64,000 bases of DNA, from assembly GCF_905220415.1 (NCBI RefSeq), contig NC_059554.1, positions 7,341,001 through 7,405,000 on the forward strand, in the 5' to 3' direction. The notes beneath the pieces are model-generated. The model ran no database searches. It was not told where the DNA came from and saw nothing but the letters and a program-made list of their open reading frames with translations. The position numbers were made by a program, and so were the translations under genes. Positions 1 through 10,620 of the stretch are shown piece by piece. Positions within the stretch are counted from its first letter, which is position 1. Each line of letters opens with the position of its first letter. Origin of the DNA: Colias croceus. Taxonomy: Eukaryota > Arthropoda > Insecta > Lepidoptera > Pieridae.

Positions 1-1317
1 CAGCCCTACGTCAGACATGTTTGCCGCGTGCCTTTACCGTCATAGCAATGCCATTGCTCCTCGCACACCATTTCACACCTTAAAGGTAAATGCTTAGTTT
101 AATAGTACAGTGACATTATGTTTTGAATTACATACCCTAACTCCACGTATGACTTTAAAGACCATTCGACACTTGAGCCTTTTTATTTGAAAAGCTCATA
201 ACAAGAGCTTTTATCTATATTTTTACCAATAGAATTAATATCTCTTTTACTATTGCTGTAATGAACTGTTTTATATACCTCTAACAAAGTAGAATAAATA
301 CGCCATCCTTTAAGTTGTTCATATTGCTAAAAAATTAACTGTCAAAATATAATAATTATGAATCAGAAACTTAATCATTAGCTTACTTTAGTATCTTACT
401 TAATCTTGCGAATCAATCTAAAATTGGTACCATAATTTTTCCATTAACCATTCTCCACTCTTAACTTATTTAGCTCATGAAAATACATGAAAATCCGTTC
501 AATTAAATTGTGTTTACGACTATCGATAGCATGAATAGTTAAGCCTTGAAAACCAAAGCCGTTAACACAAGTCCTGTCTCTCTGACTTGTGGTATTCATT
601 AGTCCCCTAATACGTGTTACTTTGTACTGATCTTCTTACAAAGGCAAACGCTGTTAGAGCAATCTACACCATATTCTGTATGCAATAGAGACCGAATTTA
701 ATTATAATCTTTGCGATCTAACAGCGCAACTAAGCTTTTCGGCACATTGTTTCGTAACAAAGTGAATTTATTTTAAATAGAATGCTTATCGTTTAACTAT
801 ATTCTAAAGATAATGTTTAATATAATATACCTATGTCTTATGTATTTCTAATTATCGACTCTACCCATTTAAAACCTATGGTTTTGCTCTCCAAAATATT
901 TTTAAGAAATAGTTCTTATATATATAAATACCCGTATCTAAATACAAATATACAAAATTACCATACCAGGAATCCGCACATTCAAATAGAATGTTATGAA
1001 ATAATTTTTGACAAAAATATACAAAGGATCTATCGTTTAAAAGATAACATCTGCGCCATATAAGTAAACTATTGTGAACAAAACCCACACATGGAACCTT
1101 CTAATTACGTAAATTGACGAACACAACCACCCACACACACATCCAAAACTTTAGGTATTAATGTTTTACGCAACTTACCGCGGAGCTCTGAAACCGGGTA
1201 AATACTGAAAAACTGGTTTTAGATGAAAAGTTTTCTTAAATATTAATATACGTTGGACTGTCTTTTTTAATGCTTTAATGAGTATAGGTTAGTTTTAATT
1301 GATGGAGTGATTCAATA
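1..1317. other. AT-rich stretch, no gene seen
   Basis: No recognisable gene or repeat. Two overlapping short open frames lie on opposite strands near 833-1088. They are AT-biased, carry no motif and look like chance. Confidence 0.5.
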
Positions 1318-1498
1318 TCTATACTAATATTATAAAGCTGAAGAGTTTGTTTGTTTGTTTGTTTGAATTCGCTAATCTCGGGAACTACTGGTCCGATTTG
1401 AAAAATTATTTCGGTATTAGATAGCTCATTTATCGAGGAAGGCTATATATCATCACGCTACGACCAACAGGAGTGGAGAAACCGCGCGGAGCAGCTAG
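1318..1498 (+). mobile_element. Helitron-like element, family A
   Basis: It starts TCTATACTAATATTATAAAG and ends in CTAG, sitting exactly between an A (1317) and a T (1499), as expected for Helitron insertion into AT. A TTTG microsatellite lies near the 5' end. The 3' part is GC-richer (ACCGCGCGGAGCAG). Close relatives occur at 20056, 29613 and 51371, with a variant at 14608 on the minus strand. It is non-coding and about 180 bp. It resembles the lepidopteran Lep1-type mini-Helitrons as I remember them; the family name is not verified. Confidence 0.65.
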
Positions 1499-1970
1499 TT
1501 ATTTATATTATTGTATATAAGGTAATGAGAGAAAAGTTCTAGTTACAATGATGGAACATGAAATACAGTTAGACAATGTAAATTTGTATATCGTACTAGC
1601 TGAATCATCAAACTTTATTCTGGGGCCGTATTAGGACCTCTTATTGCCAATAGGTAGCCATGGTTATCATAATATGAATTTTCCAGTCAGTTCAATTCAC
1701 GTAAACTGTCTGGAAATTCTTATTTCCTACTACTACTACTACTTACTAGGTCATAATACGGCTTAGACTCTATTATAGTGATAATTAATGTAGGTTAGTA
1801 ACCTACGCAAATTTCATACTAATCGATGAAGCCGTTTCGGAGAAATTGATTAACTATTTCATTCATTAACATTATCTTACCTTGCATATAATATCTAGTA
1901 TCAAATATTATGCAATAGCTATTTAATGCTTGTGATACTGAGAAGTGAGAATATGCTGGGTTAATACTTA
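1499..1970. other. No gene; short (CTA)n microsatellite
   Basis: AT-rich sequence with a short CTA trinucleotide run at about 1727-1743. No open frame or other repeat was recognised. Confidence 0.5.
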
Positions 1971-2145
1971 GGCCGGTTGCAGAGCTTCACTGACCATCAG
2001 TGCGTACGTCAGTCGCACTTGTCATATGTATGGAAATACGCGTGCGTATGGTCGGTCTAGCTATGAACGGTTTTATGAATTTCCATACATATGACAAGCG
2101 CGACTGACGTACGCACTGATGGTCGGTGAAGCTCTGCAACCGGCC
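1971..2145. mobile_element. MITE with 67-bp terminal inverted repeats
   Basis: The first ~67 bases (from GGCCGGTTGCAGAGCTTC) are repeated in inverted form at the other end (2079-2145), with few differences. About 42 bp lie between the arms. The flanking trinucleotides are TTA on the left and TGA on the right, close to the 3-bp TWA target duplication of PIF/Harbinger elements, and the GG start also fits. It is non-coding and would have needed a transposase supplied from elsewhere. Confidence 0.7.
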
Positions 2146-2312
2146 TGAATAGACAAATAATTAACTTATCATGCTGCAATAGTTTGAGTTTTATTTTCCT
2201 ACTACTTTTTAATCGACGTAGCCTTAAAGTTGTAGCCGTAGTTTAAGTCGACCTTATAATCAATTGGTTCGTAGACTGTATCACTAGCTTTAATTTGATT
2301 TATTTTAAATAA

Positions 2313-2348
2313 CTAGCTTTCCAACCAAGGCTTCGCCCGCTTTGTCTT
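2313..2348 (-). mobile_element. Helitron-like 3'-end fragment
   Basis: CTAGCTTTCC followed by GCTTCGCCCGC is the reverse complement of the 3' terminus shared by the Helitron-like copies at 37147 and 42030. The rest of the element is absent or too diverged to see. Confidence 0.4.
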
Positions 2349-2499
2349 AAATTTAATAAATTATATACTAAAACTATCCACGAGAACCACTATTGAAAAA
2401 AACCCCATCAAAATCCTCAGGGGTATAGATAATAGGGATAGGTATATAGATAATAGGTGATAAATGTAAGAGGTACATAGAACTAAGGACATAGTGATA

Positions 2500-2563
2500 A
2501 GTTTATTAAGTTTTATATATGTATGGTTTGGCGTATGCCGTAAATAAATAAATAAATAAATAG
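2500..2563 (+). mobile_element. LINE 3' tail with (TAAA)n
   Basis: A short unique-looking segment ends in five TAAA units (about 2540-2562), a tail seen on many lepidopteran LINE 3' ends. Nothing upstream is recognisably coding. Confidence 0.35.
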
Positions 2564-3837
2564 AGACAGAGAAAGTGACTTTTTATACTATGTTGTGAGG
2601 AATATCTCTTCCAGCAATTATATACACAGAACTCCAAAGATAAGCGGGTCGTGCAAGGATACGGCAATAATGAAATCCGGGACTCACAATTAAAAAGGGG
2701 AAGTGCGTGCGGCCGATCTTAGAGTTATCTGAGGGAAAGGGTCGGTCTATGTGCGGGCAATCGGATGGGTTCCCGGTGATAAGCTTATGTATTTGATAAT
2801 TGTGTTTATGTAGTTTTTGCGTAATATTGGAGAGAGGTAAAATTTGGATAGGTACATAAAACGTGTTTTTAACCGACTTCATTGAAGTTAAAGTTTGTAG
2901 GGTTTGGGTGGTTAAAAAGCTTACTCTGAAAATACAGACAACAACCTTATAGCCCGTATAGGTATTATAATGATTCAAAAGGAATAAGGGACTTCAAACT
3001 TTTTTGGAGTTTTATGTTGAATTGAATTAGGTTACGATACTTCATTTTTGTACGTCGTAGCACTTTTCGTAGCACTACTAAAGTTATATAGCTACATTGA
3101 CTTCTATATGAAACAAAAAAAAATATAGAAAATATCATGTGCAGCATAATATATAAGATTCAATAGTTTAATGATTAAGTACGTTTTTAGTTTAAAAACT
3201 ATCTACATTAGAACGTACACTTGTAGTTCACCAGAAAATCTTCTGATTTAAACGGGCATAATATTTATGTATAGAAAATATACACCACCAAAATTGTTTT
3301 ATCTTTCATTTAATTTATTTATTATATAATAGATCAACACTTCGTTACAATAAATAGAAGTCATCAAGATTAATTCCAACATGACTTATAACAACAATAA
3401 TGCATTTCACAGTTCGTACGACACGCATCCTAAAATTCGCCATTAAATCCACGAGCTTAATAAATATGGGTGAAGATTTATCAGTGAAGTATGTAAAATA
3501 GGCATTCAAGGGACTGTCAAAGGAGGGAGAGGGTTGTGAGGGTGCCACGCAGTGCGTAACATCTTAAATGTCCACAATTTTCCAAAGAGGGTTCCCTTTT
3601 TCAACGCTTTTGAAATGAATAGATGTTGACAGTGTTCATGATTGAGATTTTAAGCTGTTAAAATTGAATCGAGTATCTAATCTGTGTGTATTTGACGTTA
3701 AGAGTGTCTCAAACCATACCTACTTAAATGCTGGCTAAATATTATGTTCTTGGGTGTGACATAAGCTTTCTTAAAACTTAATAAAATAAACTCTCGATTC
3801 AAAAACCGGCCGTGTTAATTAAGCATTAAGACTATAG
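2564..3837. other. No convincing gene; possible LINE-derived sequence
   Basis: The part at 2640-2960 is GC-richer than its surroundings and carries a 131-codon minus-strand open frame (2583-2978) with no recognisable domain. It may be old transposon UTR. The remainder is AT-rich and featureless. Confidence 0.4.
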
Positions 3838-3867
3838 TAGAGCCATTTTAATAGGCAACATTTGACA
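3838..3867. repeat. 30-bp inverted repeat, left copy
   Basis: GTAGAGCCATTTTAATAGGC and the next ten bases recur in inverted orientation at 7376-7405 with a single difference. The pair could be the termini of a ~3.57-kb element or two independent fragments. Confidence 0.55.
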
Positions 3868-4285
3868 GTTCAACTAAATTCAAAAACGTAACCTAGGCGT
3901 AGTCTCGACACTAATCGACATCGATATCGACCGAAATCGGTCGGTAACTAACGATTATCAGTAACCAATCAGTAACTATAGTATAGACCTAAAAAATTTA
4001 GTGTTCTTTTTCCAAGAAATTTAGCTTAGTTTTAGGGAATAGATAGTAAATTAAAATTAGTTATATTAATTTTCGCATTATTACAATTGCAATTGCATAT
4101 AAAAAAAGCAAATTTTATGCACAAAAAAACATGGCAGTTAATTTAATTTTAATCAAATTGGATATTTTTTATATCAATCGTTTAATTAATGTTCTATTAA
4201 TTACATATTCATGGAATCCAAAATTCCATGTATGGCAACCTCTTTATTTACTTTTTTGACATTTGACATCAATCATGAAAATAAT
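3868..4285. other. No gene seen
   Basis: AT-rich, with a short run of ATCGAT-type words near 3915-3950. Nothing coding was found. Confidence 0.5.
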
Positions 4286-4615
4286 ATCCCACCAAAAACA
4301 TTTTCATGTAAAATGTTGCCAAGACGAGCCCATATGACTCGCACTGTCAAAAAGTTATCAGATCTCATGTAGAGCCAAGCTTCTAACACTACACGCCCTA
4401 ACTCTACAAGGCCTAACTTCACAAACTCTACACCTTAGTCAAAATATGTGGCTTGGTCGTTCGTTACATTCACATCGGCGTAAGGTGAAAAATTAATTCA
4501 CTGTTCATTACTTTTGTGTTATACAATAGTTCTTGTATATTGATAACTTTTTGACAGTGCGAGTCATATGGGCTCGTCTTGGCAACATTTTACATGAAAA
4601 TGTTTTTGGTGGGAT
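4286..4615. mobile_element. MITE with 75-bp inverted repeats
   Basis: Arms at 4286-4360 and 4541-4615 are inverted copies starting ATCCCACCAAAAACATTTTC. The unrelated middle is about 180 bp. The extreme terminus closely matches that of the large hairpin at 34992-35604 (ATCCTACCAAAAACAT), so the two belong to one terminal-repeat family. It is non-coding. No clear target duplication was seen. Confidence 0.7.
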
Positions 4616-4714
4616 TTCATTTCTTTTTGTCAGTTGTTTGTAACAAAAGTGTCGATTAAAGTTTTAATTCTTTTTTTAATAAGGAGTACCTATACATATA
4701 TGTATATATCTAGG

Positions 4715-5110
4715 GGAACCAAGTTTTAGATTATTAGATTAGACCTCTAGCGTCATCAAAATTTAATTTAAAATTACAGGTCTCATACAAACTCCCATCC
4801 CCTAGTTTAAGGGGTTGGGGGATGAAAGTTACAAGTTTTATAATTTTTTTGTTGTTTGTGTGCTAATACTAGCTTACATACAAAATTTCAGCTTTCTAGG
4901 ACATTAGGAAATACCTTAAGAATTTTGATGATCATCAGTGAGTCAGTGACGAAATTAGCGTTTTTTAGATATAAATAAAATCTGAAGTATAAAAGCTAAT
5001 GTAATTTAAACTTAATATTTTCAATAAGTCTGCTATTGACAATATATCCCGAAAATGTTGTTGATCTAGCATAATCCAAACCCAAGTTATGAGGGTTCAA
5101 AAAAACGTCG
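4715..5110 (+). repeat. Probable interspersed repeat
   Basis: It contains phrases I associate with dispersed lepidopteran repeats (CTCATACAAACTCCCATCCCC, then TGATGATCATCAGTGAGTCAG). No TIR or tail defines its ends, and no second copy exists in this window. Confidence 0.35.
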
Positions 5111-5683
5111 AAGCGCTTCGAGAAAAGGTAGGTAGTGCCCGTGCGCTTCGCTTGTTCGCTTGGCTCGTCTTGGCGGGGGCACTACCGTGCCCCCAGATTT
5201 CTATCAAAATAAATATAAATTGTGTGTTTTCAAGAGGATAATTTTTAATTATGTTCTTAAAAGTCCTATAAATCTATTGGATAACAAATATCCTAAGAAA
5301 ATATCAATCTGCGTTTGTTTTTATATAGTTAAAGCTATTAGTTTTAGTTTAGTAATATTTTGTTTTTTGTGAAGTGCAATAAAATTCTAATCAAAAGACT
5401 CCAAAAGCTCTACAAGATAGGGCTCCAAAAGCTCTCAATTCGAAGCCTTTCGAGAAATCTTTAAGACATCATAGAAACTGACGGAACTAAAACTAAGGAC
5501 GGAACGGATAATTTGTATCACTTGTATTTTTAGCTTGTATTATTATATTATATTATGTGCATCATTGTATATTTTATTACAGTTAATAAGCAAAGGATGC
5601 AATGCAATTGATTTAGCGGTTCACGGTTAATATTATTTATGTGTTAAATATAAATATTTATCTATAAATTTTATATTTTACAG
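5111..5683. other. GC-rich patch then AT-rich sequence, no gene assigned
   Basis: At 5100-5200 there is a GC-rich patch rich in GCGCTTCG and GGGGGCAC words, with short internal inverted pieces (CGAAGCGCTTCG, AGTGCCC/GGGGGCACT). It is likely repeat-derived. The 70-codon open frame beginning inside it becomes low-complexity and is not convincing. Confidence 0.35.
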
Positions 5684-5790
5684 ATGAACAAGTTACTAGA
5701 ATTATTATGTTGGTGAGGGATGATGGTTTTGAGCCAAATTTTCAACTACGCTATTATAAACTGTTAAATTAAAATTTTCTAATAAATTTA
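5684..5790 (+). CDS. Candidate terminal coding exon with poly(A) signal, function unknown
   Basis: The segment follows a good 3' splice signal (TATATTTTACAG, AG at 5682-5683). If one base of a codon comes from the upstream exon, the frame reads (D)EQVTRIIMLVRDDGFEPNF and continues QLRYYKLLN to a TAA at 5770-5772. An AATAAA follows within 10 bases (5781-5786), then a T/GT-rich stretch. Acceptor, stop and poly(A) signal together fit a last exon better than a chance frame. The peptide is charged and helix-like. I do not recognise the family. No upstream exon was found nearby. The exon lies between the inverted 30-bp repeats at 3838 and 7405, so it may belong to a transposon rather than a host gene. 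Confidence 0.3.
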
Positions 5791-5828
5791 TTTCGTAATT
5801 GGATCGTTTTATTTTATTTGTATTCATC

Positions 5829-5858
5829 TGTATGTAATTATTATGTATGTAATTATTA
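5829..5858. repeat. 15-bp tandem duplication
   Basis: TGTATGTAATTATTA occurs twice in a row. Confidence 0.7.
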
Positions 5859-6189
5859 TCCTAGAAGTTCAAAAAGAATTTAATCGAATATGAATGCAAT
5901 AATTTAGGCTGAATAAATGCAGACAGCAGTACACTATTTTAATATTTATTTAATATAATATAAGAGGCTTCTTAACATTTTCAATAAGATTTTGAAACCA
6001 TCTTAAAAATAAAACATTATTTGTTTATTTTTTTTTAATTGCAATAACATTGAATAAGAGAAAAAAATATTGCGTTAAATCATAATATAGCATCGGAAGT
6101 GTGAAATATCTTCTATTTATTATAAAATTATAATAATATATAATGTTTCCGATATTATCAACCGTATCTACAAATCCACACAAACCGTA
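5859..6189. other. No gene seen
   Basis: Very AT-rich sequence with no recognisable element. Confidence 0.5.
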
Positions 6190-6572
6190 AGGCCCTTCTC
6201 CCATTTCGATACTTCTAGAATACGATACTCGAGTAGAATACTAGTTAGATATTTGCTCGCTGCCCGATGCTCGCATATTAAGCGACTGAAAAATGACTAA
6301 ATTCATCATTATTGTGCCTCGTTTTTGTAGACGGACGCTATGTCCAGCGATTCCAGTGACGATGTAAAAGTAGGAAGTACTGGATTCATCCATATATTGA
6401 AAGAAACATAAGTAAATTGTAGAGTTTTTATAGCCGCACGAGAACTACAACATGATGATAAGAATTTTTTATCTTTCTTCCGAAGAGATACGCGCGAAAC
6501 GCGACGCAAAAACGACCACCTATACTAGTCGCGGACGTCTAGGATACCGGTAGCGTAATGGGAGAAGGGCCT
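6190..6572. mobile_element. 383-bp TIR element, possibly Harbinger-like
   Basis: It is bounded by perfect 16-bp inverted repeats AGGCCCTTCTCCCATT (6190-6205 and 6557-6572). Inside, on the plus strand, ATG TCC AGC GAT TCC AGT GAC GAT reads MSSDSSDD, an acidic serine-rich start of the kind seen on some Harbinger-type transposases. The frame stops after about 20 codons, so this is probably a deletion derivative. Target duplication is unclear, so the superfamily remains an inference. Confidence 0.6.
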
Positions 6573-7375
6573 TCGAGATCTTGTCGAAATCAAACGTCGG
6601 TATCATAACGATTGACAATGTCAAAGAATAATTTGTTTTGACAATATTCGAATGTGTTGCAAAGAAATGATTTTCCAAATCCATGAAATCTATATTTTAT
6701 TTATTTTTCATATATCTACGGAATTGAAATAATGATGTTATTAATTTAGATAAAAATGCATTACTACAAGGCTATTATTATATAAATATTTTGACTCATA
6801 ACGGAAAGTTTTGTGAAGCATAAAAATTATAAACAAATATGTATCCATTGTATGCTTCCATCAAATTGGGGAGAGGTATTAAGCGACATCATTTTCATTG
6901 CTGAAGACGGGTCTATAAATAAGTTATCGGTAATTACCGACTAATTTGTACAGACTACAGGGGCTAGTAACGACGACATAGAATAACATGATATTTCGTT
7001 TTGTTAGATCTGCACATTTGCTTAACTTTTTTCAATTACGATTACATATTAATAATAATAATGACCGATAGAAGTAATTTTAAGATTTCATTTTACTGAT
7101 AAACCATTCTAAACATAATGAACAATTTCTGACTTGAAGAACTGACGTCGCTACAATTTTGTGTCATTAAACCTTTTTTCTTTTTAAATACCAGAGATGT
7201 TACTCTAAAAATCGAAATCTGACATCTAGAATCGAATGAATTGATTACTTGTGAATAAAAATCATCATAAATTAGTAAATTGGATTGACAAATGTTTCAA
7301 ATCCGTATCGATTAATTCACTTTAATCGATGTTTTTAAGCAGGTTACCTCTCTTCGAAGATAAAATTGATAGACG
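6573..7375. other. No gene seen
   Basis: AT-rich; no repeat or open frame of note. Confidence 0.5.
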
Positions 7376-7405
7376 TCAAATGTTGCCTATTAAATTGGCT
7401 CTACA
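7376..7405. repeat. 30-bp inverted repeat, right copy
   Basis: This is the reverse complement of 3838-3867 with one difference. Similar words continue inward on both sides (a GTAACCT and then ATCGAT words at comparable offsets), which suggests that longer, decayed terminal repeats once existed. Confidence 0.5.
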
Positions 7406-7639
7406 ATAATGACAATTAATTATGATATTATTGCAGATGCAAACTCAGTGCTCTATAAATATCCAGTTCATTAGATATGAAGAGAATCAATGAACCGAAA
7501 CGAGCTGAGATCAAAAGGCGTCGGTTTGAATCTACCACCTTTAGTGTTGAAGTTATATCTAGCAACGACTTTAGTTGTTTTTGAAGTATAATAATAAAAA
7601 ATAATAAATGACATAATATTAAATATTCATAATAAATAG

Positions 7640-7801
7640 TAGGTATCGCGGAAGAATTCTAATCAATACCCGCGGCCCCATCATTAAAGCGGCTCGACGG
7701 AACATAGTGGGGTTTTAGTCGGTAAGAATCCGACATAACCCACGGCTCCTTCCCCGGGGGCCGTGGGTATATTTGGAAGATTTCCCCACTATAAAAAAAA
7801 A
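7640..7801 (+). mobile_element. SINE-like or LINE-3' repeat with A tail, copy 1
   Basis: It shares a long colinear block with 21619-21798, including CGGCTCGACGGAACA, AATCCGACATAACCCACGGC and GATTTCCCCACT, and both copies end in a run of A. That layout fits a retroposed element on the plus strand. Internal CCACGGC...GCCGTGG words can form a stem. No coding capacity. Confidence 0.55.
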
Positions 7802-8027
7802 GGTATTATATAAAACTTGTGTAGTTCTTATAGTATCCTTTAATTATTCAAACAATGTTATTGCAAAGACTTGAATGAAGAAGTATTTAAAAAGGCGATA
7901 TTTTTAAGTTAGATTTACTACAATTTTGGTTCACATATTTGCAGAAATACGATTCAAAAATTAAAATTTACTTCCCAAATTATTGAACTCACTATATATT
8001 ATATAAATTCCATCAACAATATCCTAG

Positions 8028-8303
8028 AAATGGCCACATACAAAACATGATCCACGCATCATTAACTGGAAAGCTTTGGATCAATACGACGCGAAACTTA
8101 AATTCCCCCCTCAAGAAGAAGGTTGGCCAAATTCGTATGTTAATACACCCCGGTACCCTCCTACTCCCACCCGGCCCGAGGGAACCGACCGAACTATTAT
8201 AAAGGGTAGCACGAAAGTTAGATTAATGATGTTAGGAGCTGACCAGCGTACAGACACGGGAGATAATGTTTACTTTGCTCGAAATACTTGGTTATGTACG
8301 TAG
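8028..8303 (+). CDS. Exon-like open frame, function unknown
   Basis: An open frame of about 91 codons runs from just after a TAG at 8025 to TAG at 8301. It has mixed codon use and balanced composition, unlike the AT-driven chance frames around it. The product includes PRIINWKALDQYDAKLKFPP, then a proline-rich stretch (PRYPPTPTRPEG) and MLGADQRTDTGDNVYFARN. There is a possible acceptor (CCTAG at 8023-8027) with a weak pyrimidine tract. A GTACGT donor lies at about 8296, which would place the splice just before the stop. There is no ATG near the left end. It could be an internal exon of an unidentified gene or a piece of transposon ORF. I do not recognise the family. Confidence 0.3.
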   Translation, partial: KWPHTKHDPRIINWKALDQYDAKLKFPPQEEGWPNSYVNTPRYPPTPTRPEGTDRTIIKGSTKVRLMMLGADQRTDTGDNVYFARNTWLCT

Positions 8304-10200
8304 AAAACATGGAAGAGCTTGATAATGATTACATGACGTGTATTTTAAGGTGTTTCTTCGGTGATCATAGTTAAGCTAGTCTTTTATTTGTTCTGTTCCA
8401 TCTACAACCAACTCTATACTTCATTTAATTATACAGGATAGATTTGAAAGGCTAAAAGTCAAACCATAAAACCGATATTTTGTATAGGTCCTCATTTAAC
8501 TTGGAAATCATAGCGGTAGAAAACATTATAAATTAGTTAATTGGTTTTTTTACATGTAAAATTATGTGTGTAGGTATACCTAATTTTAAACATCAACAAT
8601 CACTTAACATTAATATTACATTTATATAAACTAAATACTACAAGTCAAACTTTTCCACATCGCTCCCAAATAACATGCATCTAACAAAACATAAAATAAT
8701 TACATAAATAATTAGCACAATCAGAACACCCACGCCGCTGACTGTACCATTTCTATCGAGGCTCAGCGGTAAAGTGTGGACGATCTAACTTCGCCTTGCA
8801 CACACACACGCGCGCACACACACATACACACGAATTAGATACGTTAAATCTTCAGATACAGGATTTTGGTAGTAATAAGTGGATACGGGTAAAAGGTAAT
8901 AATGATTTGGCTTTGTTTAGATGTATGTTTAGACTAATTATGTATGTTTATTTTTAGATAATGAGACGGAATATAGAGGAGAATGTAGGAGACATGATGC
9001 TCTACATTTTTGGTTAGGGACTGTTGTGGGGAAAAAGTACGAGAAAATTTTACGAAATTAGTTCTTATAATTATAATGTTGTATTAATAGGAAATAAGAA
9101 ACTTAAGAGAACTCTTTTGTATTAAATAACATTACAAAAAATAATAATTATTCATCAAGAATATGATTAAACAACCAAAAATCAGAAATCATTTACTGAT
9201 GCGGAATTTTAATTAATACTCAAACGTAATCGAAACTTTGATATTCCGCTCATTAAAAGTAATTAACATTCAATTCCTAAATATGAATACAGTCTCTGTT
9301 AAATAAATACAATGTAAGTGTGTGAATGTGTTCGTGCATTTAATCTAGCACACATATGTACACATGTATCCTCAAGTGAGCCGCCTTCACTCCCATCATA
9401 CGAATTCAAGCAGTCGATTGTAGTATATGCTGAATTAACAGATGCAACACATAATAAAAATATTCTTTTTTTAATTAAGAGGAAAGATTTAATTGTGTGT
9501 GTTTGAAATGGTATCGTCTCCGAATCTACTGGAAAGATTTGAAAAATTATTCATAGCTATTTTATTCCTGAGGCATAGATTATATTTTTATTTTATTTTT
9601 ATGATATTTTTGCAAAGACGGTAAAAAGGATATATATCGTGTATTTATTAATAGTGTAATGAAATCGTCGTTCAATGTTTATTCTAATCTTCTATGCCCC
9701 TAAGAGAAACAAGTTCCAAGGATCAACGGTCAAGTCATAGGGCTGCTGACCCAAGGTCGACACTATTATGGGAACACGGCGCTTATTATAATATCAATTG
9801 ATCTCTGACCAAATGATCTCACGGTAACCGGTTAACTTCATCTCCTTTAACTATCTAATTTATTCCATTTTTATTCTAAGTTTTATGGAAATTTAACGAC
9901 GCGTTATTGTTGTGAAAACTCGGATTTACATATTTCTCACGATGTATGAATATTTTTAGTTTGGTAGGTAAAGGATCAGTTGTGATTTTGTGCTCATTCA
10001 AGATAGTTGACCAGGATATTTTGTAACACAGTGCAGTAATTATAATAATATCTTCTAATATTACAAATGTTTTAATATAATTGCTAAGAAAAAAAATCGC
10101 AATATATTAGGCGTGTGTATGTTGCAAAATTATTTAATAAAAATAACGCTAAAACAACGTTGTAATAACGAACTATAAAACAAACATAAGATTAATAATT
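8304..10200. other. No gene; one (CA)n microsatellite
   Basis: Mostly AT-rich. A CA/CG dinucleotide repeat occupies about 8799-8832. The 62-codon frame at 9318-9506 has no supporting features. Confidence 0.5.
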
Positions 10201-10620
10201 TTAGCATATACCGCATTTTGCGCGCGACCGCCCACATTCGCGAGTTTGACCAAAACTACACTCACACCAATATATTTACGCTTTATCTGGAAGTTGTCGG
10301 TCCGTATACATCAGTACCCCTCTAAAGCCCCCTCCTACTTATACGTTAACAAATTTGCATATAACATACCCCGCATCTAATAACTTCGGCTTCTTTAATG
10401 AAAATCGATGTCTACGCAACATTTTGGACATGTTACGTAATACATTTTGTTTAGTATTTTCGGTTAAGCGATTTTATTTTGGCTAAATATAATTGAATCG
10501 GGGCTAGGGAGGCGTAAATCGGTTTATTGCGAGTTTGATCGGTTGACGACAATTAGATTATGAAATTCCGACGAAATTTTATCAGACGGGTTGAGTCTCA
10601 TGTCGAAATTGCCGAAATAT
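10201..10620. promoter_or_regulatory. Possible conserved noncoding block
   Basis: This is GC-richer than its neighbours and not recognisably repetitive. It has clusters of CGCG words near 10215-10245 and homeodomain-type words (ACAATTAGATTA near 10549). It has no sustained open frame. A regulatory role is inferred only from composition. Confidence 0.2.

Noticed and set aside
2583..2978. 131-codon minus-strand ORF
   Set aside because: No recognisable domain, and its length is near what chance gives in 64 kb. Probably repeat-derived.
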